NCBI RefSeq assembly: GCF_932526225.1
Contig: NC_064042.1
Location: 12,349,040 to 12,413,039, forward strand
Direction: 5' to 3'
DNA: 64,000 nucleotides
Source: Nematostella vectensis
Taxonomy: Eukaryota > Cnidaria > Anthozoa > Actiniaria > Edwardsiidae
Under the pieces are notes generated by a model, which searched no databases, had not been told where the DNA came from, and saw only the letters and a list, made by a program, of their open reading frames with translations. Shown here piece after piece: positions 48,501-61,386 of the stretch. Within the stretch, counting starts at the first letter, position 1. The number at the start of each line of letters is the position of its first letter. The position numbers and the translations under genes were made by a program.

Positions 48501-50405
48501 CGCATGCGTAAATGCATGCGCGGGAAATGGCCTGGGTAAAGCAGCAATAAAAAAACATCAAAAGGCATTTCATGATTCATAAGCGTAAAATATATTTTAA
48601 TAAAATATATAACTTATATTAACATAATTATTCTTCGAACATTTTTGTAAACAAAATGAGGGTTAGTATTGTCCGGTTATATTGCGAGACAGATTCATTT
48701 CAACTATAAAATTCATGTAACTTTCTGTCTGTCCCAGCACAATTTTTAAGTCAGCATCGCAACGAAGGTCGCATAACAAAGCGAAATGTAACGATATTTG
48801 ATCCCTAAATTGTTTTTGTGTCACGTTTTTTTTGTCGGCAACATTTTATGAAACTTTAGTTCTACTACTAACTTTGGGGCGCCTGTGTTACGCCAACTAA
48901 ACCGTAGGTTAGCGAGTTAACCCACCTCGCGAGCAGGGTTAGACTTTACCTCCAAACCAACCCAGAGTTAGTTTTCCCAGAGTTAGTTTTCCTGGAACCG
49001 GCCCCTGTGGAGTTCAGTTACCCCACCCCTTTATTTCGGGGTGTTGCGTTGCTTTTACAGTGGCCCGCTAGCCTTTGGGGATGCAGAGAGTGTAGGTCAG
49101 GGCTAGAAACGGTTCATTTTATAGTACACTGTCAACTTGGATAGAGTTACCTAGATTGTTCTACTTGCTGTTATGGTCGTCTAAGGGCGTGTTTTATTCC
49201 TATCATTCTGGAATTGGAATGATTAGTAGAGAATTTTCAGAATGACATTCGAGTTATTCTGCTACAGAAAGCAGAATGGGTGGGTCAGTACGCAGCTCTT
49301 ACAACCTGCAATTTGATTGGGCAAATGAACAATATCCGCACCTCGACACAAAGAACAAGAAGAATAGAGACAAAAGAACTATTTTGTAGAACAAAGATAA
49401 TAGGAGACAAAGCAGCTGCGTACTTACTCGAATGGGTGGAATGGCCTTCATTCCATTCTGAAATGGGAACTCGGGATAAACGAACGCGCACTTTTTCTAT
49501 TCTAATCATTCCACAGGTAGCCTAAGCGCTTTATTTGTCCCTAATGATATTTACGTTAATCATAGGGCGAAAAAACAAAATTAGTGAAAAATGAAAAAAC
49601 CGCGAACGCAAAAGCGAGGCCCTTCTGTGGTAGGGAGCGTCGAGATTAGTCTGCACTAATCGCGAAAAGGTTTTTGCCGTGGTCGAACACGTAGATTAGG
49701 GCAAAAAACGTGCCCTTAACATCAAAATCAGAGCAAAACTAAATTACACACATATGTCCGGGCAGAGAAAACTAATTAAGGACCTTTTTTCTATGCAGCC
49801 ACAGGTACACGGGATATTTTTACGCTCGCTTGGATGATGTAATTTTGACGGTTGTCAAATTAATTGTGGTCAAGCATATTACGACGACAAAAAGACGAAT
49901 TTTCTGCCGGATTCCTCTGCAATGGAAAATGATGTGGCGCTATGGTTTGGGCTGGTCGGACTCCAACTATCTGTGAGGATGTTGCCGTGATTTGAACGCG
50001 ATTAAGCGAGAGGAAGTGTTTTTTTGAGGACGGAACGTGAGGTATGGCCAAAATTACTTTTCTACCTTTCTGGTAAGAGTTCAAATCGTGAATCTTGAAT
50101 CTTGAAAAAGTCGCTGGAATACGGCCAGAGAAAACGCAAAAAGTAAACATAAACACAACACTACCCTACACACATCTTTTCAACAAGTTATTTTTCACTT
50201 ACTTTGGCCACCTGTGATCATTCTCATTCCGGAAATCACGAGACCTGAACTAAACCTTGAGAGGCGGTTACCCTGTGTTATACCAACCGTCATGCCTTGC
50301 GGTATAGAAGAAAAAAATGACGGCCCGTTCGGTATAAGTTTGAGTAGCAGCGGTTAGAGTGAAAAAAAACGACTTAAACTTCTGAACTTATGAGACGTAA
50401 GAATA
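45600..50405. other. Intergenic region with minor repeats
   Basis: No gene recognised. There is a short tandem CGCAGACTTTTAAG at 47240-47295 and a duplicated CCCAGAGTTAGTTTTCC at about 48960-48993. At 49195-49520 GGAATGATTAG occurs near both ends in inverted order, a possible degraded MITE. Confidence 0.4.
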
Positions 50406-52406
50406 ATGAAGCCTGAGACAGTCAGTGCACCAGATAATGATGGTGGTAATGCAAAAAAAGACGACAAAACGAGTGAAAAGTCGTCTTCTCAAGGACACGA
50501 AGGGAATAACCGAAGGATTTGATGGAGAGGTGGTTAGAAAAAAGAAGAAAGAGAGAAGGCATCAGCGTAAACAAGAAAAGGTCGTCGATGTCATAACGGG
50601 TAAGAGGAAGCAGAAAGGTGTTTTAGATGAGGATGCTTTCAAATCGACACCACAGCACGACGACTGTGACATGGAACCAAGTGTAGGTGAGAATGTTGAA
50701 AAGATAAAAAATAAACGAAAGTATAGAACAAATTCCAACAATGAAATAGCAGAAGGATGTGATGGCAGTAGAATGAAAAAGAAGGAGAAAAGGCATAAGC
50801 ATAAATTTATGGAGTTTGGAAGTGATGTCACAACAAAGAAGCAGAAGCGGGAATACAATGATGCTTTCAAATCAACATCAGAGGATGACAATTGTGATAT
50901 GGAACGAAGTGGAGTAGAGCATGTTGAAATGAAACAAAAGATTCGAGATTATCGAAAAAATTACAACAATAAAATTTCGGAAGGATATGATGGCATTAGA
51001 ATGAAGAAAAAGAAAAGAACAAGGCATAAGCATAAACTTGTGGAGGTCACAACAAAGAAACAGAAGAAAAAATGCAAAGATGCTTTGGATGAGGATGCAC
51101 TCAAATTGGCACCAGATGATGATTGTCACATTAGACTAAGGGGAGGTAAAAATGTTGCAATGAAAAAAGAGAGACAAAAGAATAAGGGAAAGAATGAGCA
51201 AGAAATAGAACTTAGCAATCATGAGTACAAGATTAAGAAAAAAAATGGTAAAAATCAGTACAAGTGTGATGAGGAGTCAATGGTGAAAAACAGTAAAAGA
51301 GGGCACTGTTACCTGAAAAAAAAGAAGACCAACATTTAGTCATCACTCAATCAAAACAAGAGACAAATATAAAAAAAAAGAAGAACCCAAGGGGTATGAA
51401 AAAGTCAAAAACTAAGATAAAGATCCTGAATTATCATGGCCGGCGATGCAAATGTGCAGATTGTAGGAAACGTTACAAAGGGAGGTGGTCTTATGAGGAA
51501 CGCCAAATTCTTCTTGACAACCTAAGGAAAATATCACTTGAATCAGGAGCTGAAGATCTTCAGTCAGATTTGTTTAAAAATGTGAGATTGAAAAATGGAA
51601 AAGCAATTAAATGGAAAGAGTTTGTAAGTCAGATGAATTTTTATGAAAAAGTAATGCAAGGATTGAATAGGTCATTTAAATCAGTTTACAATGTACTATA
51701 CTATAATATTAAAGAACAGAAAAAGAATGCTGCAGGTAGTTTTACAGAAGAAGAAATAAGGGAGTTGAAGAAACTGCATCATATATATGGAAACAATTGG
51801 AAGGAAATTTCGGCAGTTTTAGACAGGAGTTATTTTCAGGTTTATATCAAGTGGTGTTCATTAGGAGGAGCACGTGGTCCATGGTCAGATGAGGAGATCA
51901 AAAGGCTCAGAGATGCTGTCACAGTTCTAACAGAATCTAAAGGACAGACAGCAGTTTTTAAGGATATTAATTGGAAGCTGGTATCATTCATTGTTGGAAC
52001 AAGAAACTACTTTCAGTGCTTTAAGAAATGGCAATACTCTCCAAATATAGCATTCATAAGTGCAAATAAGAAAAATAGGAGATGGACAGATCAAGATTCT
52101 TGCAAGTTGATTAAAGCAGTTTATGAATCAGATGCCTTTCAAGAATGTGAGTTAGACTTCCATCAGATCTACTCATCATGGAATGGCAGTTCTTGCATAG
52201 TGTCTCCTTTCTTTCTGGCGATAAAATGGAATCAATTGAAGAGAAAATTCTTTGACAACTACAAAATAATGTCTTTTGATGACATTGTGGATGAAATGTA
52301 TAATGTACATCTTCCTAAAATAGAGCGATCTATCAAGGAGTTTGATGAATGCGTGGAAAGAGCCCAAAAAGCAATGAAGAAGAGCAGAAAACAAGCTGTA
52401 GAATAG
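50406..52406 (+). CDS. TTF1/REB1-type Myb-domain protein, in two overlapping frames
   Basis: The likely role is a nuclear DNA-binding factor of the transcription termination factor 1 / DMTF1 kind. The N-terminal part (open about 50425-51339, first in-frame ATG 50437) is extremely Lys-rich and made of three tandem units of about 72-80 residues, each with EGxDG..KKK, a His/Lys cluster, TTKKQK and an acidic Asp-Asp patch. The C-terminal part (open 51297-52406, first ATG 51396) has Myb/SANT-like repeats at about residues 114-156 (GSFTEEEIRELKKLHHIYGN), 161-213 (GPWSDEEIKRL) and 227-285 (RRWTDQDS), ending in a segment like the TTF1 C-terminus (MSFDDIVDEMYNVHLPKIE). The frames overlap by 43 nt, and a -1 change in the A8 run at 51316-51323 would join them. 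A second plausible start is ATG 50406 in the other frame, with an A7 run at 50452-50458. The gene is intronless as seen. AATAAA at about 52556 is a likely poly(A) signal. Confidence 0.75.
50506..51190 (+). repeat. Coding tandem repeat, about 228-240 bp, three units
   Basis: Units start at ITEGFDG (about 50506), IAEGCDG (about 50746) and ISEGYDG (about 50974). They share DALKS/DAFKS and CDMExS-type phrases. Divergence between units shows the duplication is not recent. Confidence 0.8.
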
Positions 52407-52552
52407 AGAATAGATTCTAACTTGGAAGATAGGCAAGTCAATATGTAACTACTGTAATGTTTTTGTATGATCCGGGCTGGGGCAGTTTTTTCATGTTTAA
52501 AGATTACCTGGCTTACAACCTTTGGAACATGTACTCAAACTGGCTTTTCTTG

Positions 52553-52565
52553 TAAATAAAAAGGA
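52553..52565 (+). terminator. Poly(A) signal of the Myb gene
   Basis: AATAAA within GTAAATAAAAAGG about 150 bp after the stop codon, followed by a purine-rich GGAAAGG tract. Confidence 0.5.
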
Positions 52566-52599
52566 AAGGAAAGAAAAGGAAAGGAAAAAAATTGCACCT

Positions 52600-54460
52600 T
52601 TTTCAATTATGTCCATACCTGCCCCCTCCCCCTGTTTCAGCTAATCCTGGCTGCACACCTGCATGCACATGAGATTAAAAATCAAAGGTACTTTACATTT
52701 AACTAAAAAATGCTGTTACAATAAGGTAATAAGTGACAGATTAATATAAGAATCATAGCCAGTCAATATAGACCACTGTGCATCCGAATGAGGTTTTCAT
52801 CAAGAATGCATCCATAGAGAATTTTCACAATGTTGCGTGCACATTTAAAATGCCACAGACTGGCAGGTTCCAAAACTCTGTTAAAGAAGCACACTGGCAG
52901 CCTTTTTATAGCTTCATCTGTAAATTCCATTTTGTATGCTATTTTGGAATAGCATAAATACTGTTGGACAGCCATTTTTGACTTGTTTATTAGTTTTTTT
53001 TTCTTATCCATACAGCACCCATGAACACTGCTGGATGACTGAATATATATGTATAACACAGATAAAAGAGCAACAATTAACATAGTTGCTGAAATATCTA
53101 GAGGACTAGTTGATGTTCATGTTAAGTTTTCATAATAAAAGGATGTTTTTTGCAGGTATGAATGTTATTTTAAATACCAGCCACTTATACCTACCTTGTC
53201 TTTAGATTATCATGAAAATATAATGTTTTAAATGAATAATGAATAAACAAACTAAGAAATAAAAAAAAGGAACACATAAATATTCAAGTATTAATGTGAA
53301 GCAACAATGATTGATGTATAGAGGCTGTAACAAGAGTTTAGGAAATATTATTACTTGGAACAATAAAATGAAGGGGAGGTAAAATTTGCAAACTTTATGT
53401 CTAAAACTTTTATTTTAAAACTACAGTTTTAATGAAAAGTGTGTAACTAAAAAATATCCACGAATCAGACACAAAAGATGCAGTGGTACAAAGAAAATTG
53501 GACGAATTTGGATTTTTTTATTAGACAGACCTAAAAAATGGGCCGCCTGTGGTGGGAGAGAACCTCGGTCTAGCACGTCTTGTCTGTTTGGTCAGCGGTT
53601 CGACTTTGCATGCTTGCTATTGTGAGCAGCGCCATCTTTCCAAGCAGCTTGAAGGGTTGTCTACAAGAGGTAAAAATGTCCCCGAAATAATTGCATTATT
53701 GTTGTTGTTCGGGCCTTAAGGGTACATATAATGTAAAATATAGTTTCCTACACGGCTTGTGTGGTGTTTCCACTTCAGGTAATGGTACGAATTTTAGTCT
53801 TTATACGCCAAAATATTTCGCGCGCAACAAAACCCATTCATTCAGCTTTTTTAAAAAATTCGTACTCTGATACCGACAGGTACTGTAATAATCTCTAAAA
53901 AATGCAGTTTGAAAAAGTGACACTCGATACTAGATTGAGCTTCATTTCGCTCCGTACGCAGCGATTTATCGAGATTCAACTGACACGCACGTGTCTGCAT
54001 GTATGGGAGTAAACCGGTTGAGCAGGGATTTGTCAGTGAATGAAATCTCAAAACAAATAGTAATTATTTCATCGCAAGTTTGTGCTGAATACTGTACTCA
54101 GCGGCTTATGTATTTCTAACCTTGTTGCGGAATGTCCTCTTTCTTTCAATTCAGTGAAATTCGTGTAATGCTATCACAAAAGATATCAATTTTTTGAGTT
54201 TTTAGTTTGGAATAGAATGCTGCTGTGTGTAAACTCTCGCCGGACAAAACTAACAAGAAACTCAGATTTAGGTTTACATTGTTTAAAACCGCTTACTTAT
54301 GGTTAATGTTTGTGGGAGACTTGATTGATGACTTGAAAGCTTACATCATCTACCGGTAATAATCACTATAATTTGGTCCAGAGCTTGTCTTCATTATTCT
54401 TTTATTGCCTTTTATTATCTATCTCTCGTTTTGATGGCACCTACCTTTTTATTTTCACAG
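52600..54460. other. Intergenic region; possible 5' UTR exon near 53600-53669
   Basis: Mostly empty. GCGCCATCTTTCCAAGCAGC (53629 onward) leads to a donor-like GAG|GTAAAA at 53669 and could be an untranslated exon for the start-exon candidate at 54461-54507. Confidence 0.3.
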
Positions 54461-54507
54461 TTTAACTTGAAATGATGTCAGCTCAGTCCCTCCCTGCATT
54501 TGTAAAG
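54461..54507 (+). CDS. Candidate first coding exon (12 codons), unknown gene
   Basis: The acceptor TTTTTATTTTCACAG is followed by TTTAACTTGAA, ATG at 54472 and 12 codons (MMSAQSLPAFVK), then a donor AAG|GTATGA. Splice signals are good, but I could not find a phase-compatible second coding exon, so it is weak. Confidence 0.3.
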
Positions 54508-54509
54508 GT

Positions 54510-56990
54510 ATGAAAGTTTGGAAAACTAAAGCAGTTTATATCAGTTTCTATTAAGACAGATCCAATGCACTTTATTTACAGTATAACAATTATTATAATT
54601 TAAAAGCTGTCTAAAGCAAGAAACAGACAGGTATTATGTTATATTATGTTTAAAGTCTCAAGATATACTGTATTAGCATAAATCCACTCACATACTATAA
54701 CAAATCTCACAATTTGATTGGCTCGTGTACTCACTCTATTGAGCTAGTGAGTAGCGAAAAAGCCAATTGAAGCGAGAGACACAAAAAAACTTGATTCAAA
54801 TTCGAGAAATTTGGTTCACCTAGTAAATGTATTTTCCATCCTTACAAAAGGACACTTAAAGTAACAAAAAGACTGAGTTTTGAATCTAAAGTTTTCAATT
54901 TTTGTTTATCTTGTGCTTTTGTTTGCATGTGTTCTTGTATGCACTAGAAACACGGAAACTCTGCACTCCGTGCCTCGTTGACTTTCTATTGGTTCATAGA
55001 TAACTCTAACTCTAACTAATTGTTAAGTATACCTTTGAAAGCTTAAAATGTTCAGTTGTCTGGTGCAAGGATAAGTATAACTTCAAGTTTACAGCCTAGA
55101 AAAATATGCTTTGTATGATCTCTTGGAAACAATGGGTATTTCACTATTGAAGCTTCACATGCTAGTTTTAAAAGTAAATTGCTTTGCCTCTAGTTGGAGG
55201 ACAATTGAGAAGGTTTATCCAAAGTAGCCTGCCATTTTCTGCCATTTTGGATTTTTGGTTTGTCCTCAGGTCATACTCGGATACCTGTGTCTATTTGCTT
55301 TTAATAAGCCTGTATGTGTGCTTGGTATTTGCAGTTGATTGTGTTTTCAGTGCTTTCAAGATATGGTATATGGGCAATTCAATGGTTGCATTGAATTTGT
55401 TTTTTAAAATTGCATTGAACCCTTCAGGACCATTGCTATCGGAGAGTGTAGACCTTAAGCTTTAAATGAAAATGGTAACATTTTTAGTGTTTGGACCACA
55501 CCAATTCCACAGGGGTCAAATACATTTGACACAGATAAATAAGAAACATCAACAAATTTTAATAGCTTCATTAAGCTGGTAATAATTTATTAAATAAACT
55601 ATGCACCAAAGCTGGTATACAGTACAGGTCTAGAGTAACATAACCTACACTCGCGAGTACTCGAGACTCGTGCATGTTCTTCTCGTGTGTTATCGAGAGT
55701 ATCGACTCGCTTTGCAAGTGATTGATTTCAGTGTTTTTTAATCCATGACTTAGCCCATTATAAAGTATAGAATGATAAGGATTGCCTGCGTGGTTAGTAA
55801 AGTAAACTCAGAAACATCGAACAAGATTTTTGCGCTATCTCGCTAACTTTAACAAAATGATTTAAATTTATAAACGAAAACTCCTGGGTTTTCGCTTTAA
55901 ATATAATAGTAAGCGAAGTAAAATAATTCCTTATAAAAGGTAGAAACGGCTCCGATTAAGTTTTTTTATTTTCTAGGGATTAATTGCGTAAAGCAATTCG
56001 AACACGCTTTGCCGTAGCTAAACGGCATGAGCCGTAAAACGAATCTTAATAACACTCGATCGACTTCGAGTGTGAAGCTAAAATCATCTACCTTTTCAAT
56101 CATCATCCTGCTAACAATTTGAGGCATAACAGAAAGTACTGCAAAGGATATTAGCCAAATAATCGAAGCTGCGGACTTTGAAGCAAGTTCAGACGATGAG
56201 ACGAAGCTACCAACTTTGAAGCTAGACAGTCATAATAAAGTGCTAGACTAGACAGCGATACTTTGTAGACAGTCTTTGTGAACATATTTTCGGTAAACAC
56301 AGAAATATTATTTCTGCGTTTAGATGATTCAAGACAAATAACAAATAACGGCAAGACAAATAAGTATAATCCCGTGCGAAAGTCTCATATTAGTTAACTA
56401 AGCTGTTATATGTGAATTCTTATGAGAAGAATTATTGTGCGTTTTATGTTTTCCCAGTTCAAGTGACAAAACCGGCAGGCTTACAAATGACTAAAAGCCC
56501 ACGAAGTATACGAATTACAATATGATACGATATTGAATTGTATTCATGATATACATTTATTATAAAGACGCTTAGTAAATCTAAAGAGACATTCGAAGGA
56601 AGAACGAATTGCGTTTAGCTATAAAGTGCGACATGTTTGATTCTTAGTTAATTAGATGTGACAATCGGGCTAAAATTCTTAACACGGGAAAAAATTATAT
56701 ACATCATGGTTAACAAAGCAGACTCAATTTTAGGTGGCTTATTCCCCCTAGTTTTTCTACTCTGATACATTGAAAATGAGGGCGTTTCGCGTCTGGATAT
56801 TTGAGTAAGTTGCGAGATGTAGAGCTTTTGATGCTTTTGACCCGTCAATCATTTTCGCGTGATATTGTTTTATATTTCAAAGCCGCGAGAGAGTGAGTTC
56901 TAAAATGCCTGAATTCAATAAAGAATGCATTTCAAGGTAAAATTTTGTTTTATTTTCGGTCTTCAGTTTTCAGTCATTATAGCTGTACAA
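54510..56990. other. No recognisable gene
   Basis: AT-rich with unconnected short frames. CTCGAG/CTCGTG-type short inverted phrases occur around 55650-55720. Confidence 0.4.
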
Positions 56991-56996
56991 ACATAT

Positions 56997-57917
56997 TTAT
57001 GCATTAGTTTTCTTCATTCTTCGTAGCATCTTATCGATGCGGACGATGCACTCGTTCCAAAGCTTGTCTTTATCCGCAGGAGTGTGGTGGAAGTAATTCA
57101 CCAGGTGCCCCTCTTCGAGAGCCTATTTCCCTTTCTTTCCGAGGCAGTTTTTTCCTTTCCTTTTCTTCTCGCTGTAAAGCTTTCTTACCAACATGGCAGC
57201 GAAGTGTTCGTGGGAAAGACATTCACGTCTTAGCCTTTCGCACGTGGTGCGGAATCCGACAGAAACGACTGGCATTTGCAAAACTGGTGTTTGCTGGGCT
57301 GGCGTTTGCTGGACTGGCGTTTGCTGGACTGGCGTTTGCTGGACTGGCGTTTGATCGGCTGGGGTTTGATGGGCTAGCATTTGCTGGACTGGCGTTTGAT
57401 GGGCTGGCATTTGCTGGGCTGGCGTTTGCTGGGCTGGCGTTTGCTGGGCTGGCGTTTGTATATGTAACGATGCAGGCGTGCTGGTGTTGACATGGAGTGC
57501 TGTTGTGGTGTCGGCGATAATTGTAGACTATTCTAAGTGGTCGATGCGGTGGAGAATAGCTTGCTGCTGCTGCATGATGAGGTTCTGGTTAGATGTGGTG
57601 GTGGCTTGCTGCGATGTGATGTGGTGGTGTTTTTGATGATTTTGGTGCAGTTCATGGAAAAGACGTTGAAGCCAGTTGCGTGAGTCAGGTGTGGTAGGTG
57701 TGGCAAGACTCTGTGGATAGGTGAACAGCGATCGTCTTGTGGGTGGTTGAGATGGAGTGGAGAAAATAGAATGATGAGGTGATGACGGCAAGGACGGGTT
57801 TACCAGGGGCAGTTGATGTGAATGCATGAAGGCAGGCGTGGTTTGTATAGAAAAGGATGAGCGTGGCGACCAGTTAGGTGAGGCATGTTCCTGCTCTGGC
57901 GATGACTCAACGATTAA
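56997..57917 (-). pseudogene. BEN-domain-like coding region with two in-frame TAG codons
   Basis: One minus-strand frame is open from about 57917 to the TAA at 56997-56999 except for TAG at 57528-57530 and TAG at 57123-57125. In order it encodes a Ser/Pro-rich region (SPHHSIFSTPSQPPTRRS), a Gln/His-rich segment, a QTPVQ pentapeptide repeat and then a C-terminal domain. That domain, SHEHFAAMLVRKLYSEK then KNCLGKKGK, TAG, ALEEGHLVNYF and NECIVRIDKMLRRM, resembles a BEN domain. The second TAG therefore lies inside the domain, at a conserved-looking position after GKKGK. The 5' end may be an acceptor near 57915, implying upstream exons. It could be a recent pseudogene or sequence errors; stop readthrough is speculative. 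Confidence 0.5.
57280..57460. repeat. 15-bp tandem repeat encoding QTPVQ/QTPAQ
   Basis: GGCTGGCGTTTGCTG and variants repeat about 11 times. In the minus frame this gives Gln-Thr-Pro-Val/Ala-Gln units within the BEN-like gene. Confidence 0.9.
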
Positions 57918-57919
57918 TT

Positions 57920-60900
57920 AAAGTGAAAATGATGTAAGCAAATATTTCCATAATGTTTCCTGTTATACATTAGTCTAAATACAGTAGTCAATAGGGCCAT
58001 TCTTGTGGCTCTGCTAAAGGAGTATTATCATGAATGGGCTTCTGTTTCCAAGCCAGGACTATATCTTACCAATATCATGCAACATTGGGATAACAAAATG
58101 GCCTGCACTGTTGGTTATAGGGCAAAAGCAAACTCATGATAATGTATGGACCTTGTCAAACTTAGATACTGTACTGTATATACAATATATACCATATATA
58201 AAGGAAACTATAATATAAATTGAAAATGATAATTATGATTAAAATTTTAAAATAGTGATAAAATAGGTTCTAGTTACTAGAAGATCTCATGGAGAAGTGA
58301 AGTGCTCAAGCTCATAGGTTGGTTGGTCTTTCAATTGCAAGGGTTACATCTATATTCTTTTAGATTTGTGTGGGGCAGTTCGCACATTTCCATAAGCCAG
58401 ATTTATACAAGACCCCCTTTTCTTTGCAGCCATTGTCTTGGCAGATCACTAACCCTTTGTTTCATGGTTTCTCTGTTTGTTTTATAAAAGAAATATAAAA
58501 CCAAATTGCTTGAAGTTTGATTTTATTAAACAAAAGAAATTGTCTGCTTTTTGGTGGTTTAGGGGCAGGGATACAACCAGTGTGCCCACCCCGAGCTGCA
58601 TGCCTGTACATACCCAGTAAGCTATTTGGGTCTAAGTGGTGGCCATAATAATAGCTACTAAAAAGATTACTGCTCATGTATTAACATAGTGAACTATACA
58701 GAATTTATGATCTCCTGCTTCTCCCTAACAATAGCTTCTGCTTGTAAGTACACTGCAGTATTCACTGGAGCCCACTGATTTCTAAAGAATCTCTGTGTCT
58801 CTTCCGTGGCTGTGTTTGCCTTGTTTTAAGAAAAATGTAGATACTTATCAATTTCGTTTTATTTCTTGGGCAATGATTTGTAATCATAGTAGTTCTGGAC
58901 TGGACATTGATGTGGAAAGATAGACTCAAAATATAAAATACTGCAAACCCAGTATCGAATAAAAAAATGTCTGATATTAGAAGGGCCAAGAAGCGGGGCA
59001 GAGAAATGAGATTATTTTGATTGACTTTCCATTTCCCTTATACACAAGTCTCATCAAATAACACAGATCTACTGAATGCTTACTATTTACCGTCATTTTA
59101 GGAATTTGGTTGGTTTGTCTTCCCTACATAAAGTTATTTCCCTCAGTTGCATTTAAAAACAAAGCCTTACATTACAATTGTCAGACAATTGGGCTGTTTG
59201 AATACCTTTTGCTTTGCCTTTAAGTGAGGGGCTAGTTTGATAATCCGAGTTCTTTTATTATCAAATGACAAACTTCAAAAGCCATGATAAGCAAACCCCA
59301 AAAAACATAGGATCATAAGTCGTCATACTTACGAAATAATTCTTTGATATCGCCATCGTATTCGTGGTATAATCGAAGGAGCTTTTAACATTATCGTAAA
59401 CACAGAGCAAGTGCGAAAAATCATGGCCGCTTTGTATCGTGGACTGCCAAAGGTACCCCAAATCTTGGTTTCCACAGACAGAGTCAGTCCAAATCAAAGC
59501 TGGAAAGGCAAGGAATAGACTACTAATTGCGCATTGGGGGAAGGGACCGGAGATTTCGTTACCAAGATGGCGGCGGCTTGTTCCACAGGAAACTCAAATT
59601 GACACGACCGAAATTAGTGTTAAAAAAACTCTTCTAACAAAGGCACATGTGAACTGCTTGTGTAATGTTGATCAGATAAGAGACAGTGAATGGGTACATC
59701 TGGCCTGGACACGCAGAGGTAAATCAAACTTATCAGTACCAACTCTGGGAAGGTACTTGCTGTTTCTTGCTTAGCGCTCTACTGGTGGTATATTAACTGT
59801 TGGAGAGCAAACTGAAAATGAAGAGACTGGAAGCGTGACGATTAGCGTATGTCTGGCTGGCCTTTGAAAACAAATTACAGTACCACACAATATACCTTTA
59901 GAGTTGAACGAATTCTTGAAGATGCTCAGCCCAACATTGAGGAGTAGTAGTATTATGCTGTGCACTATGGCTGCAAGAATAGCATAATCAGTATGGTTGT
60001 ATGACTCTATGGTTGTATGAAGCTATTTTTTTTTCGATTGCTGATCGTTAATTTGAACTATTTCCTCAATGTCAAGTAGCTTAGTACCTTAGTAGCTTTT
60101 TAGTACCTTAGTACTTGAGTGCTGCTTTCGGCAGACCAATTGCATGAAGTTTCCGTATAACCATTGAATAAATGACAGTGTCGAAGGCCTTAAAAAATAG
60201 CTAAGGTGATTAGAATGACGTTGCCTTTATTTATGGCTTTTATAATATCATCTCACAAAAGTAGTCATCGAATTACGACTCTGACGAATTGGCAGTATTT
60301 GTTCCGGTGCTATCCAGATTAGCTTTCTATGAATATACCTGATTGTTTTGTTGGAACATGATAGCCCTGGCCCCTCCTGAAGTGTTTGGCAATATCGGGC
60401 GAGTTCGCTCTAGGTTAAGGGTTGGCATTGACTAATCTTCCCTTAGTAACACTACAGAAATGCCACAAGCTTTTGTCTAGTAATGGTGGTATCATCTTTG
60501 TCGCGCACGATCTTCAAGATGTCACAGTATTGTTTGTTTTCCATCCTTGTGTGGGCGAGTTGCTTGAGATAATCGTTGAGACATGGAATCTTGAGTGACA
60601 ATTAAACTAATCCATATACTTTTTAGCGGTAGTTTCTCTTTTTGTAATATACAGTGACAATAAGGTATATTGCATTGTTTACAATGAAGGTTTAAGATGG
60701 AATTTGTAATAACATAATTATACATAATTGGAGAGTAGCATAATGCTTTTTTCTCTTATAATCACAATTACAATATTGATATGAAATATCTTAACAAGTG
60801 ATGTGTTGATAGAGAAGGATTTTAAAGTGATTTAAATTAATCGTAGAAAGAATTTTAGACCGCTTAACCTTAACCCATGTAGGACTTAGCCATTGACAAG

Positions 60901-61117
60901 TTGGTTTTTCACCACCACTGCTTTAAGGCTTTCCCTCTGCGTTTCTCATTATCAGGTAAAGCACCTTTCATTTAGAAGCAATGGAGCTGTTCAGCTCCTT
61001 GATTTCATGACCTGGAAAAAAACGATATAAAAATTGTTAAAAAAGTTTTTAGAAACCCTATTCATACTGCCTTTCCATAGATCGTAGATGATTTCGCAGG
61101 TATTTTTTACCATTTCT
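57920..61117. other. Intergenic region with a promoter-like spot
   Basis: ACCAAGATGGCGGCGGC at about 59562-59578 is a YY1-type site typical of promoters. Another ATGGCCGCTTTG at 59423 opens a short frame. The 111-codon frame at 59439-59774 has no recognisable domain. Short AGTACCTTAGTA repeats lie near 60090. Confidence 0.35.
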
Positions 61118-61386
61118 GTGCGCATCCCGTTCAGTTAACAAAACAGATTGCAATAACGATAAAGCCTGTGCCACTCGCTTCCTCATCAAATCACTATCTA
61201 CAATCCTTTACAGTATAAGTTGTTGCCTAAACCGCCCTGTGTATTTTTTTCAATGATGTGGCCAATTTGTTGAGACCTAGAGAGTTTTAATCTCTTTCAC
61301 TTCTACCGGAACTAAGGCATCTAAACTTTGTATCCAGCTGGCTTCCTCGTAGTGAAAGGCGTACAGGAGGGCTGTCCTTTACTCAC

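Noticed and set aside
49195..49520. Possible MITE with GGAATGATTAG near both ends
   Set aside because: Only 11 bp match and internal spacing differs; too weak to call.
49860..50156. 98-codon minus ORF divergent from the Myb gene
   Set aside because: No recognisable motif, compositional bias or splice context; likely chance.
53590..53640. tRNA-like GGTTCGA motif
   Set aside because: No matching acceptor stem or A box; B box incomplete.
59439..59774. 111-codon plus ORF
   Set aside because: It overlaps a promoter-like CpG-rich spot, with no domain and no splice evidence.
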